Source: Syntrophaceae bacterium UBA2188 (GTDB taxonomy: Bacteria; Desulfobacterota; BSN033; UBA1163). Taken from it: a DNA stretch of 13,013 nucleotides. Both the position numbers and the translations under genes were made by a program. Shown one piece after another: positions 7,232 through 13,013 of the stretch. Each line of letters begins with the position of its first letter. The first letter of the stretch is position 1. The stretch covers positions 1 to 13,013 of the forward strand of contig DCVM01000060.1 in the NCBI GenBank assembly GCA_002327985.1, read 5' to 3'. The notes under the pieces were generated by a model, which was not told where the DNA came from, made no database searches, and worked only from the letters and a program-made list of their open reading frames with translations.

Positions 7232-7951
7232 TTGAGGGAACAATTAGAGCTGCTTTGGGAACTTCAAAAGATTGATCTTGAGCTGAAGAGGATTAAGGAA
7301 GACCGAGATCGATACCCCAAAGAGATGAAGAAATTGGAGGAGAGGCAGAGGCTCGAGAGGGAAAGGATTCATCAGGAGAAGGAAAAGGTCGAATTGTTGG
7401 AGAAGACGCGGAGGCAGAAAGAAGGACAACTCAATTTGGAACAGGAAAAAATCAAGCGGGCAGAAACAAGAATGTCTGAAGTGAAGACCAACAAAGAGTA
7501 TCAGGCCCTTCTCAGCGAAATCGATGCAATCAAGGAAGCGAACAACCGGATGGAGGAAGAGATCCTTCAGGTTCTGGACGAAATTGACGAACTTAAGAAG
7601 AGCCTTTCGAAAAGGGAAAAGGAGGTGGGGATCGTTCTGGAAAAGATTGATACAGAACAAATAAGGCTCCAGGAAAAGATGGCCCATCACGAGAAGGCCT
7701 GGGATAAAGAGACGGAACGGAGAGAGGTTCTTTCTAAGCAGATCGAATCCAAACTCTTCAAACTCTATAATACCCTGAAGGAAAAAAGACAGGGGGTGGG
7801 TGTGGTCAGTGCCAAAAACGAGACCTGCCTGGGCTGCTTTGTCAATGTGCCCCCTCAAATGTTTATTGAGGTTCAAAAAAACAATGCTTTGATCCGATGT
7901 CCCAACTGTAACCGAATTCTCTATTGGGATGGAGAACGAAATACCAAATGA
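7232..7951 (+). CDS. Coiled-coil protein with C4 zinc ribbon (DUF164/CdsZ-like)
   Basis: The 239-aa protein is a long charged coiled coil (about 1-180, rich in E, K, R and Q) followed by a zinc ribbon with C199, C202, C223 and C226 in the pattern CLGC...CPNC. The stretch CLGCFVNVPPQMFIEV and the NRILYW ending are typical of the C4-type zinc-ribbon family that includes HP0958/FlgZ and CdsZ. Characterised members act as chaperone-like or RNA/protein adaptors in flagellar or secretion systems, but most members are uncharacterised and no flagellar genes lie here, so the role is unknown. The start is a TTG at 7232, six bases after an excellent AGGAGG at 7220-7225; that site decides the start. The stop overlaps the start of the RNase HI-family gene (ATGA). 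Pairing of these two genes, often next to rnpB, recurs in deltaproteobacteria to my knowledge. Confidence 0.93.
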   Translation: MREQLELLWELQKIDLELKRIKEDRDRYPKEMKKLEERQRLERERIHQEKEKVELLEKTRRQKEGQLNLEQEKIKRAETRMSEVKTNKEYQALLSEIDAIKEANNRMEEEILQVLDEIDELKKSLSKREKEVGIVLEKIDTEQIRLQEKMAHHEKAWDKETERREVLSKQIESKLFKLYNTLKEKRQGVGVVSAKNETCLGCFVNVPPQMFIEVQKNNALIRCPNCNRILYWDGERNTK

Positions 7952-8400
7952 AATCCTTGGGGCCGGAAGATCGATTGATCCTTTATATTGACGGGGCCTC
8001 CAGAGGAAATCCGGGAAGAGCCGGAGCCGGGATTTGGATTACAAACAGGGAAGGAAAAAGGATATCGGAAGTCAGTCGATATCTGGGCCATAAAACGAAT
8101 AACCAGGCAGAATATTGGGCACTTCTTTTAGGGCTGAGGGAGGCAAAACGATTGGGAGGTAAGGCCCTCCACATCTTCACGGATTCAGAATTGGTCGAAA
8201 GGCAAATCAGAGGGGTTTATCGCGTGAAGGATGGGAATTTAAAGGTTCTTCACAAAGCGGTGGTTGAGAATTTAAAAACATTTTCTTCTGTTGAAATTAA
8301 ATCCATCCCTCGGGAAAAGAATAAAGAGGCAGACCGTTTGGCGAATCAGGCGATTCAGCGAAGGATGGCCAACGAAAAAGAAGGAAAGCTAAAACAATAG
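7948..8400 (+). CDS. Ribonuclease HI family protein
   Basis: With the ATG at 7948 the product is 150 aa. It shows the RNase H fold motifs with the four carboxylates in order: D15 (LYIDGASRGNPG), E55 (NNQAEYWALLLGL), D79 (IFTDSELV) and D129 (KEADRLANQAIQ). Enzymes of this family cut the RNA strand of RNA-DNA hybrids with two metal ions, removing R-loops and primers. It lacks the basic handle and the flexible-loop histidine of E. coli RNase HI (PREKNKEAD occupies that place), so it belongs to the shorter RVT_3-type branch rather than classical RnhA. The start codon overlaps the preceding stop (ATGA, 7948-7951), and GGAGAA at 7931-7936 is the ribosome site, so translation is coupled. An upstream TTG at 7924 is also in frame but less likely. 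rnpB follows within about 65 nt. Confidence 0.94.
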   Translation: MKSLGPEDRLILYIDGASRGNPGRAGAGIWITNREGKRISEVSRYLGHKTNNQAEYWALLLGLREAKRLGGKALHIFTDSELVERQIRGVYRVKDGNLKVLHKAVVENLKTFSSVEIKSIPREKNKEADRLANQAIQRRMANEKEGKLKQ

Positions 8401-8422
8401 GATAAGCTTACTTGATGAATCA

Positions 8423-8450
8423 GAGATTTTGGGGTGTTCTGAGAAATCTC
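8423..8450 (+). other. Hairpin between the RNase H gene and rnpB
   Basis: GAGATTT (8423-8429) and AAATCTC (8444-8450) form a perfect 7-bp stem with a 14-nt loop. No U-tract follows. It may be a leader or processing element at the rnpB 5' end. TTGATG (8412-8417) could be a -35 box, but the matching -10 position (TGTTCT) is poor, so I do not call a promoter. Confidence 0.35.
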
Positions 8451-8465
8451 AGGGAAGGAGGGGGA

Positions 8466-8970
8466 TCGAGGGGAAACAGATGGTCGCTCTTCTTGAGTTC
8501 CTGCGAAACAGGATCTCAGGAGGGGAGGAAAGTCCGAGCTCCACAGGGCAGGGTGGTCCGTAATACGGACTGCTCCGTTCTTCAAAAAGGACGGGGTAAG
8601 GAAAGTGCCACAGAAAAGAAACCGCCCCGTGAAGTAGGCTTAGCCGCCACTTCACAGGGTAAGGGTGAAAAGGCGAGGTAAGAGCTCACCAGTATCCTAA
8701 GCGATGAGGATAGCTTGGTAAACCCCACCCGGAGCAAGACCAAATAGGTTCCGTTTCTCCCCCGTGGATGGGCAACTTTGCCTATTCCGCAGGAGGGGGG
8801 TAAGAAAAGCCCATTCAAATTTGTCCCGGGGCTTCGCATCGGGGCAGAGGCGGGACGGGTGAGGTCGCTTGAGACCCTGAGCAATCAGGGCCCTAGATAA
8901 ATGGCCATCTCCAGATTCCCACTGAAAAGCGGGATCCGGAAGACAGAACTCGGCTTATCGTTCCCTTCGT
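8466..8970 (+). ncRNA. rnpB: RNase P RNA, bacterial type A, enlarged
   Basis: This is the catalytic RNA that matures tRNA and tmRNA 5' ends. Universal core segments appear in order: GAGGAAAGTCCG (8525-8536), AGGGCAGGGTG, AAGGAAAGTGCCACAGAAA, GGTAAGGGTGAAAAGG, GGTAAACCCCACCCGGAGCA, ACCAAATAG, GCTTGAG, CCTAGATAAATG and ACAGAACTCGGCTTAT (from 8943). P4 pairs CCGAG (8534-8538) with CTCGG (8949-8953), a compensated change from the E. coli CCGGG/CCCGG. P1 pairs CGAGGGGAA with TTCCCTTCG; P2 pairs AGATGGTC with GGCCATCT. P18 (about 8873-8892) and an extra P19 hairpin (about 8911-8938) are present. The length is about 505 nt versus 377 in E. coli, mainly from extra sequence at about 8755-8860. Exact ends are inferred from P1. 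The open frames across it are not genes. Confidence 0.96.
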
Positions 8971-8973
8971 CAC

Positions 8974-8984
8974 TCCCCCTTTTT
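8974..8984 (+). terminator. rnpB 3' end, possible P1-extending terminator
   Basis: TCCCCCT (8974-8980) runs into five T residues (8980-8984). There is no local stem, but TCCCCCT is perfectly complementary to AGGGGGA (8459-8465) just before the 5' P1 strand. The P1 helix could therefore extend and place a U-tract right after it, acting as a long-range terminator. This is inferred from complementarity only. Confidence 0.4.
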
Positions 8985-9000
8985 ATATTTTACCCCCTCC

Positions 9001-9020
9001 CCTGCCTATCGGCAGGCAGG
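9001..9020. repeat. CCTGCCT/AGGCAGG palindrome, copy 2
   Basis: CCTGCCT (9001-9007) and AGGCAGG (9014-9020) are perfect inverted arms. The same arms occur at 6901-6919, and the CTGCCTATCG segment recurs at 9921-9930, giving three related copies in 3 kb, all outside coding genes. Confidence 0.65.
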
Positions 9021-9024
9021 CTAT

Positions 9025-9285
9025 CCCTCCCCCCCTTGAGAAACTGTGTCACAATCGCAAGCAAAGGGGGAGAGGCAGTCAGGTTCCAAAGATTTAGAAT
9101 GCGGGTCTTTTAGATGATGGGAAATCGTCGTTTACATAAATTCAAATGTTTTCATATGTTTGGTACGACTGAATCCAAACGATTAAAGGTTACCGCCCTA
9201 AATCTTTTTCACCCGATTGCCTCTCCCCCTTTTCAAGAAGTCGGTTTTTCATATTACGACACAATCTCTGAGGGGGAGGAGAGGG
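9025..9285. repeat. Long imperfect inverted repeat (MITE-like)
   Basis: The left arm (9025-9097) and the right arm (9198-9285) are inverted and clearly related. They share GATTTAG/CTAAATC at the inner ends, AAGGGGGAGAGGC (left) against GCCTCTCCCCCTT (right), CTGTGTCACAAT against ATTACGACACAATCTC, and C-run/G-run outer ends. The right arm is longer, mostly from one gap near 9231-9250. About 100 bp of unrelated AT-rich sequence separates them. Each arm is also a small C-run/G-run palindrome itself. It could be a non-autonomous mobile element or two opposed copies of one dispersed repeat. No transposase and no convincing target-site duplication were seen. Confidence 0.6.
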
Positions 9286-9316
9286 TGGGGGGAAGTCGGA
9301 ATTTCGGATCTTAGAT

Positions 9317-9889
9317 ATGAGATCTTGGATTCATAAAAGAGGGTTGGTGGGGGGAATTGTATTCCTTGTGGTCCTGCTTTTTCCCCTCTCCGCCTTCAGC
9401 CAAAAGGCCGCTATCAAAAATGTCCATATCACGGGGATGAACGGGGCCTGGAAGGTCAGTTTCGATGTGGAGAATTGTTTTACAGAGAAGATGGAGGAAG
9501 CCATCCGGTCGGGGATACGAACGACCTTCACCTTTTATATCCATCTTTACCAGGAGCGGAGTTGGTGGAAGGATCGGAAAGTGACCTCTGTCGAGTTTCG
9601 TCACACGGTCCAATATCATCCCATTCAAAAAGTCTACCAAATAAAATTAGGAGAAAACGATTCCATTCTGGCTACTCCAAGCTTAGAGGAAGCCAAAACG
9701 TGGATGTCAAAAGTGAGAGATTTTAAAATCCAATCTTCTTCTCAACTCACCCCTGGAGTTCAGACCTATTTTCGAATCAAGGCTGAATTGGATCCGGTCA
9801 GACTTCCTCTGCGTTTGGAATATCTCTTCTTTTTCGTCTCCTTGTGGGATTTTGAGACCGATTGGCACATCGAGCCCTTCCCACCTTAA
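9317..9889 (+). CDS. DUF4390 family exported protein
   Basis: The 190-aa product starts with a basic segment (MRSWIHKR) and a hydrophobic run (GLVGGIVFLVVLLFPLSAFS), a likely Sec signal peptide cut near residue 28 (AFS-Q). The mature part reads as a beta-rich domain with tryptophans and aromatics (ITGMNGAWKVSFDVENCF, TFTFYIHLYQERSWWKDRK, RLEYLFFFVSLWDFETDW), matching what I know of DUF4390. The function of this family is unknown. It commonly lies directly upstream of NtrY-like kinases, as here, so a periplasmic or envelope role tied to that sensor is a reasonable inference. The ATG at 9317 has no clear Shine-Dalgarno; the signal peptide supports this start. The gap to the kinase is 96 bp. Confidence 0.8.
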   Translation: MRSWIHKRGLVGGIVFLVVLLFPLSAFSQKAAIKNVHITGMNGAWKVSFDVENCFTEKMEEAIRSGIRTTFTFYIHLYQERSWWKDRKVTSVEFRHTVQYHPIQKVYQIKLGENDSILATPSLEEAKTWMSKVRDFKIQSSSQLTPGVQTYFRIKAELDPVRLPLRLEYLFFFVSLWDFETDWHIEPFPP

Positions 9890-9910
9890 CATCCTTCCTC
9901 GGTCCCCCTT

Positions 9911-9938
9911 CCTGCCTACTCTGCCTATCGTGGGAAGG
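9911..9938. repeat. Decayed copy of the CCTGCCT palindrome
   Basis: CCTGCCTACT followed by CTGCCTATCG and GGGAAGGCA resembles the palindromes at 6901-6919 and 9001-9020, but the second arm has changed and no perfect stem remains. It fills most of the 96-bp gap between the DUF4390 gene and the kinase gene. Confidence 0.4.
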
Positions 9939-9985
9939 CACTGGGAATGGTTAAAGGGAGATCGGGGAATTAAAAAGGTCGATCG

Positions 9986-12157
9986 ATGGAGAAAACACTG
10001 TCCCCTGATGCAAGAAGACGACGTAATGAGTTGATCATCATTGGGATCATCTCCCTCCTGATTATCGTCCTCACCACGATCGAGATGAAATTTCCCCAAA
10101 TCGGGGGGAAGATTCCTATTGCCAATAATATCGTTATTTTCAGCCTCATCAATATCAATATCATTTTAATCCTCCTCCTGATCTTTTTGGTAATTCGAAA
10201 TCTGGTCAAACTGATCTTTGAGCGAAAGCGGAAAGTCCTGGGAGCCAAGCTCAGGACCAAATTGGTGGCGGCTTTTATTAGCCTTTCCCTCGTGCCGACC
10301 ATTCTCCTCTTTCTGGTGGCAGTCGGATTCATCACCAATAGCGTGGAACATTGGTTTAGCGCTCAAGTCGAACAGTCCCTTCAGGGATCTTTGGAAGTGG
10401 CTCAGACTTATTATCGAGATTTTGCCAACAGCACCGTTTCCACTGCCCAACAGATCAGCCAATCACTCTCCGGGCAAAGCCTGAACAAGGGTTCAAAAGA
10501 AATGAACCGATTGAGAGAACATCTGGAGGCCAGGCGGAAGGAATACCATCTGAGCGCCCTTGGGCTCTTTTTTATAGAAGAGGGGAACCCGATTCAAGCC
10601 GAGGATCCAACGCTCCCAATCATTTCTCCCCATCTCCCCAGCGACTTGTTAGAAGCAGGATTCTCAGGAAAGGAGGTTTCTCGAATCCTGTCGGTTGGAG
10701 AGGGAGAGATGATCACTGGCATCGCCCCCATTTTCAATGCTTCGGAGGGGAGGGAGGTGGTGGGAGTGATAGCCGCTTCACATTTTATTCCTAAGAGTCT
10801 CACTGTCAAGATGCGGGAGATCTCACAGGCCTTTGTGGAATACAAACAATTAAAGATTTTGAAAAAACCGATCAAGTTCAGCTATATGATGGCCCTGCTG
10901 ATGGTGACCCTCCTGATCGTTTTCTCCGCAACCTGGTTTGGTTTCCATTTAGCCAAGGATATCACGGTCCCCATCAAAGATTTGGCAGAGGCTACCCATC
11001 GGATCGCCTCGGGAGACCTCAATTTCCGAATCCAGATGAAGGCGGCTGATGAGATTGGAATGCTTGTCCAATCCTTCAATCAAATGACGGGAGATCTCCA
11101 GGTGAGCCGCTCCGAGTTGGAACAAAGGAAAAAATACATGGAAATCGTCCTTAAAAACGTGGCGGCCGGGGTGATCTCCATTGATGAGAAAGGACAGGTG
11201 TCGACCATCAACACCTCCGCAGAGCAGATGTTGGAGATCAAAGGAGAATGGGTTCTAGAAAAAAATTTCTCAGAGGTATTGCCAAAAGAATATGTGGAGC
11301 AAATTGGCCATTTATTAAGTGAACTCAGAGCCTCCGGGAAAGATTCAATTGAGAGACAGGTCACTGTAAACCTGGAGGGGAAATCCCTATCCCTGTTGAT
11401 CAATCTGACAAATCTAAGGGATGAGGAGGGGAAATCCCTTGGTGTCGTGGCGGTCTTTGATGACCTCACCCAACTGATCAAGGCCCAGCGGATGGCTGCC
11501 TGGAGAGAGGTAGCTCGCCGGATTGCTCACGAGATCAAAAATCCACTCACCCCTATTCAACTCTCTGCGCAACGGCTCAGGAAAAGATATTTAGAAAAGC
11601 TCCAGCCCGATGGGACGGTCTTTGATGAATGCACCGGGACGATCGTAAAACAGGTTGAAGAATTGAAGGGGATGGTGAATGAGTTTTCAAATTTTGCTCG
11701 AATGCCAGCCTGTCAACCCACGCCCAACCGTTTGAATGAGATTATTCAGGAAACCTTGGTCCTCTTTCAAGGAGTCCAAAAACAGGTCCATTTTGAATTT
11801 ATTCCTAACCCACTTCCTGTCTTCAACATCGATCGAGATCAGATGAAGCGGGTCATAATCAATTTAATCAAAAATAGTCTTACCGCAATTGAAAGTCAAG
11901 GGAAAATCAGAATCCAGACGAATTACGATGCCAAGTTGCAAATGGTTCGTCTTGAGGTGAGTGATGATGGTCGGGGGATCTCTGATGAAGACAAAGGGAG
12001 ACTTTTCGAACCCTATTTTTCTACCCGAAAAAGTGGGACGGGATTAGGACTGACCATTGTTAACGCCATTATCTCTGATCACAATGGATATATCCGGGTA
12101 CGGGACAATAAACCCAAAGGCACCACCTTCCTGATCGAACTGCCCGTCAGAACATAA
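9986..12157 (+). CDS. NtrY-like membrane sensor histidine kinase
   Basis: The 723-aa protein has two N-terminal membrane segments (about 12-32 and 48-75), a third (about 95-118), an extracytoplasmic region (about 119-299), a fourth membrane helix (300-323), a HAMP linker (to about 375), a PAS domain (from Y384), and a kinase core. The H-box RRIAHEIKNPLTPIQLSAQR has the phospho-acceptor H515. The N-box has N626 and N630 (NLIKNSLTAIE), the G1 box is DDGRGIS (660-666), and the G2 box is GTGLGL (684-689). This order and the HEIKNPLTPIQLSAQRLR signature match the NtrY branch. NtrY proteins phosphorylate NtrX and influence nitrogen, redox or envelope responses. No response regulator follows; smpB does, so the partner lies elsewhere. 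ATG 9986 has AAAAAGG 8 nt upstream. All catalytic motifs are intact. Naming it ntrY proper would be uncertain. Confidence 0.93.
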   Translation: MEKTLSPDARRRRNELIIIGIISLLIIVLTTIEMKFPQIGGKIPIANNIVIFSLININIILILLLIFLVIRNLVKLIFERKRKVLGAKLRTKLVAAFISLSLVPTILLFLVAVGFITNSVEHWFSAQVEQSLQGSLEVAQTYYRDFANSTVSTAQQISQSLSGQSLNKGSKEMNRLREHLEARRKEYHLSALGLFFIEEGNPIQAEDPTLPIISPHLPSDLLEAGFSGKEVSRILSVGEGEMITGIAPIFNASEGREVVGVIAASHFIPKSLTVKMREISQAFVEYKQLKILKKPIKFSYMMALLMVTLLIVFSATWFGFHLAKDITVPIKDLAEATHRIASGDLNFRIQMKAADEIGMLVQSFNQMTGDLQVSRSELEQRKKYMEIVLKNVAAGVISIDEKGQVSTINTSAEQMLEIKGEWVLEKNFSEVLPKEYVEQIGHLLSELRASGKDSIERQVTVNLEGKSLSLLINLTNLRDEEGKSLGVVAVFDDLTQLIKAQRMAAWREVARRIAHEIKNPLTPIQLSAQRLRKRYLEKLQPDGTVFDECTGTIVKQVEELKGMVNEFSNFARMPACQPTPNRLNEIIQETLVLFQGVQKQVHFEFIPNPLPVFNIDRDQMKRVIINLIKNSLTAIESQGKIRIQTNYDAKLQMVRLEVSDDGRGISDEDKGRLFEPYFSTRKSGTGLGLTIVNAIISDHNGYIRVRDNKPKGTTFLIELPVRT

Positions 12158-12192
12158 GCTTCCTTCGGAATGTGCCGGCCTTAACAAAATCG

Positions 12193-12221
12193 TTGATTCA
12201 GTGGATCAAATCCGCTAAAAT
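12193..12221 (+). promoter_or_regulatory. Candidate sigma-70 promoter for smpB
   Basis: TTGATT (12193-12198) and TAAAAT (12216-12221) each match consensus in five of six positions or close to it, with an ideal 17-bp spacer. Initiation would be at about 12227-12230, practically at the smpB ATG (12231). It separates smpB-ssrA from the kinase gene. Confidence 0.6.
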
Positions 12222-12230
12222 ATAGGTAAG

Positions 12231-12692
12231 ATGGCTGAAAAGTTGATTTGTCAAAACAAAAAGGCATTTTATCATTACATGATCGAAGAGACCTATCAGG
12301 CCGGGATCTGCCTGCTTGGTTCTGAAGTCAAATCCCTGCGGGAGGGAAAGGTCAACCTGGGGGATAGTTATGGCGATATCAAAAGGGGTGAGGTTTTCCT
12401 GGTGGATGCTCATATCAGCCCCTATCCCCAGGCAAACAGATTGAATCACGACCCGTTGAGGACGAGAAAACTCCTCCTTCACAAAAGGGAGATTAAACGC
12501 CTCATTGGGAAAGTGGAACAGAGAGGATACACGCTGATTCCGGTCAAGCTTTCTTTTGTTAATGGAAAGGTAAAGGTGGGTTTAGCCCTCGCAAAGGGCA
12601 AAAAGCTCTATGATAAGAGGGAGACGCTTAAAAAGAAAACCATGGAACGCGAGATGGAAAGGGGGCGAAAAGGGTTCGACGGGGATCGTTGA
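12231..12692 (+). CDS. smpB: SsrA-binding protein SmpB
   Basis: SmpB binds the tRNA-like domain of tmRNA and delivers it to stalled ribosomes for trans-translation. The 153-aa product has the family features: an ICQNKKAFYHYMIEETYQAG start, then GICLLGSEVKSLREGKVNLGDSY, the AHISPY motif, a DPLRTRKLLLHKREIKRL helix, VKLSFVNGKVKVGLALAKGKK, YDKRE and a basic C-terminal tail. The tail normally enters the mRNA channel and is needed for tag translation. Here its last ten residues (144-153) and the stop codon are encoded inside the 5' end of ssrA. The ATG at 12231 has only a short AGG four bases upstream, and a promoter at 12193-12221 would start RNA almost at the ATG, so the mRNA may be leaderless. 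The length is normal. Confidence 0.96.
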   Translation: MAEKLICQNKKAFYHYMIEETYQAGICLLGSEVKSLREGKVNLGDSYGDIKRGEVFLVDAHISPYPQANRLNHDPLRTRKLLLHKREIKRLIGKVEQRGYTLIPVKLSFVNGKVKVGLALAKGKKLYDKRETLKKKTMEREMERGRKGFDGDR

Positions 12693-13013
12693 CGTCAGGG
12701 CTGCATACCGAGGTCCCATTGGCTCGTAAAACAAATGGGGTTAAACATAATCGCAAACAACTACGATTATGCCCTGGCTGCGTAAGCGCAGTTAGGCGTC
12801 CTCTCTGTCCTTTCCTGTAGGGCAGAGTCGGGATGTCAGAAAAACAGGATAGCTCTTCTCCGATGCCTATAGGAGAGGGGTGAAACCTCATAGGATAGTC
12901 TCTTGGGAATCCTGCCTGTGGGAGTCTGAAGGGATGAACTTAAAACATAGGCTATGTATGTAGATGTCCTGTCGGAAGGTTCTCGGACGCGGGTTCGATT
13001 CCCGCCGCCTCCA
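12661..13013 (+). ncRNA. ssrA: tmRNA (10Sa RNA), 3' CCA beyond window
   Basis: The tRNA-like ends are clear. GGGGGCG (12661-12667) pairs with CGCCTCC before a discriminator A at 13013, giving the G3-U70 wobble that makes alanyl-tRNA synthetase charge it. AAGGGTTCGACGGGG follows the 5' arm, and the T-arm CGGGTTCGATTCCCG lies near the 3' end. The resume codon GCA at 12753 begins an open frame of ten codons that reads ANNYDYALAA and ends with TAA at 12783-12785; with the alanine carried by tmRNA itself this is a normal degradation tag ending in ALAA. The region between holds the pseudoknot domain, including an evident CTCTTCTCC/AGGAGAGGGG-type stem near 12850-12885. The terminal CCA would fall just past the window. 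The first 32 nt overlap smpB. Confidence 0.97.
12753..12785 (+). other. tmRNA tag reading frame (ANNYDYALAA)
   Basis: GCA AAC AAC TAC GAT TAT GCC CTG GCT GCG TAA encodes the proteolysis tag ANNYDYALAA. The resume codon follows an A-rich segment (AAACATAATC), as expected for ribosome landing on tmRNA. The C-terminal ALAA matches the ClpXP-type degron ending. Confidence 0.93.

Larger units (their letters stand above)
8981..9316. other. Gene-free interval between rnpB and the DUF4390 gene
   Basis: No coding gene is credible here. Short open frames cross it but lack ribosome sites, a conserved-looking composition or domain features. It holds the rnpB end, a CCTGCCT palindrome (9001-9020) and a long inverted repeat (9025-9285), listed separately. 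No clear sigma-70 promoter for the next gene was found. Confidence 0.7.

Noticed and set aside
8412..8884. Open frames on both strands between the RNase H gene and 8884
   Set aside because: These lie in rnpB, a non-coding RNA.
8901..9314. Two successive plus-strand open frames of 70 and 66 aa
   Set aside because: They cover the rnpB 3' end and the inverted repeat. They have no ribosome sites and no recognisable domain.
11374..11439. GGAGGGGAAATCCCT present twice, 51 bp (17 codons) apart, in the kinase PAS region
   Set aside because: Both copies are in frame and encode EGKSL. A small internal duplication is possible, but the flanking codons do not match, so chance or similar codon use is enough.
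12609..12614. TATGAT as a -10 box for an ssrA promoter inside smpB
   Set aside because: No acceptable -35 hexamer is found 16-18 bp upstream, and the position would require a long 5' leader. It remains possible but unsupported.
1..13013. CRISPR arrays, prophage genes, toxin-antitoxin or defence genes
   Set aside because: No regularly spaced direct repeats and no proteins of these kinds were found; every long plus-strand frame is explained by a housekeeping or signalling gene.

Overview
The window is a dense block of bacterial housekeeping genes, all on the + strand, with intergenic gaps that carry palindromic repeats. The order is rpsU, a GatB/YqeY-family gene, mutS2, dnaG, rpoD, a CAT-anticodon tRNA, a C4 zinc-ribbon/coiled-coil gene, an RNase HI-family gene, rnpB, a DUF4390 gene, an NtrY-type histidine kinase, smpB and ssrA. 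The macromolecular-synthesis core (rpsU, dnaG, rpoD), the DUF4390/NtrY pair and the type A RNase P RNA suggest a Gram-negative, deltaproteobacterial (Desulfobacterota-like) organism of moderate GC content. That placement is inferred from gene content and order, not from any database comparison.

Region 1 (1-6871) starts with a near-consensus sigma-70 promoter and runs rpsU, yqeY, mutS2, dnaG, rpoD. These genes link translation (S21), priming of replication (DnaG), transcription initiation (primary sigma factor) and recombination or ribosome quality control (MutS2). mutS2 has an unusual Smr motif and a stretch that looks like a dispersed repeat fixed inside the reading frame. Region 2 (6872-7231) has a nested inverted repeat, then a consensus promoter driving a single tRNA (CAT anticodon, with acceptor-stem features of the lysidine-modified Ile2 type), then a perfect 17-bp hairpin with a competing upstream strand.

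Region 3 (7232-8980) is a zinc-ribbon gene overlapping an RNase HI-family gene through ATGA, followed by rnpB. The RNase P RNA is about 505 nt, well above the common ~380 nt, mainly because of extra sequence in the P16/P17 area and a P19 helix. Region 4 (8981-9316) has no gene. It holds a small GC-rich palindrome of a type seen three times in the window and a pair of long, diverged inverted arms. Region 5 (9317-12157) is a DUF4390 exported protein and a large NtrY-like membrane histidine kinase with no response regulator beside it. Region 6 (12158-13013) is smpB followed by ssrA (tmRNA), which reaches the window edge at the discriminator base.

The most interesting point is that the last 32 nt of smpB, stop codon included, are also the first 32 nt of mature tmRNA. 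RNase P maturation of a joint transcript would therefore leave a stop-less smpB mRNA, which is itself a substrate for tmRNA-SmpB rescue. I found no CRISPR array, transposase, phage gene or obvious new multi-gene system. The novelty here lies in overlaps, RNA structure and repeats.
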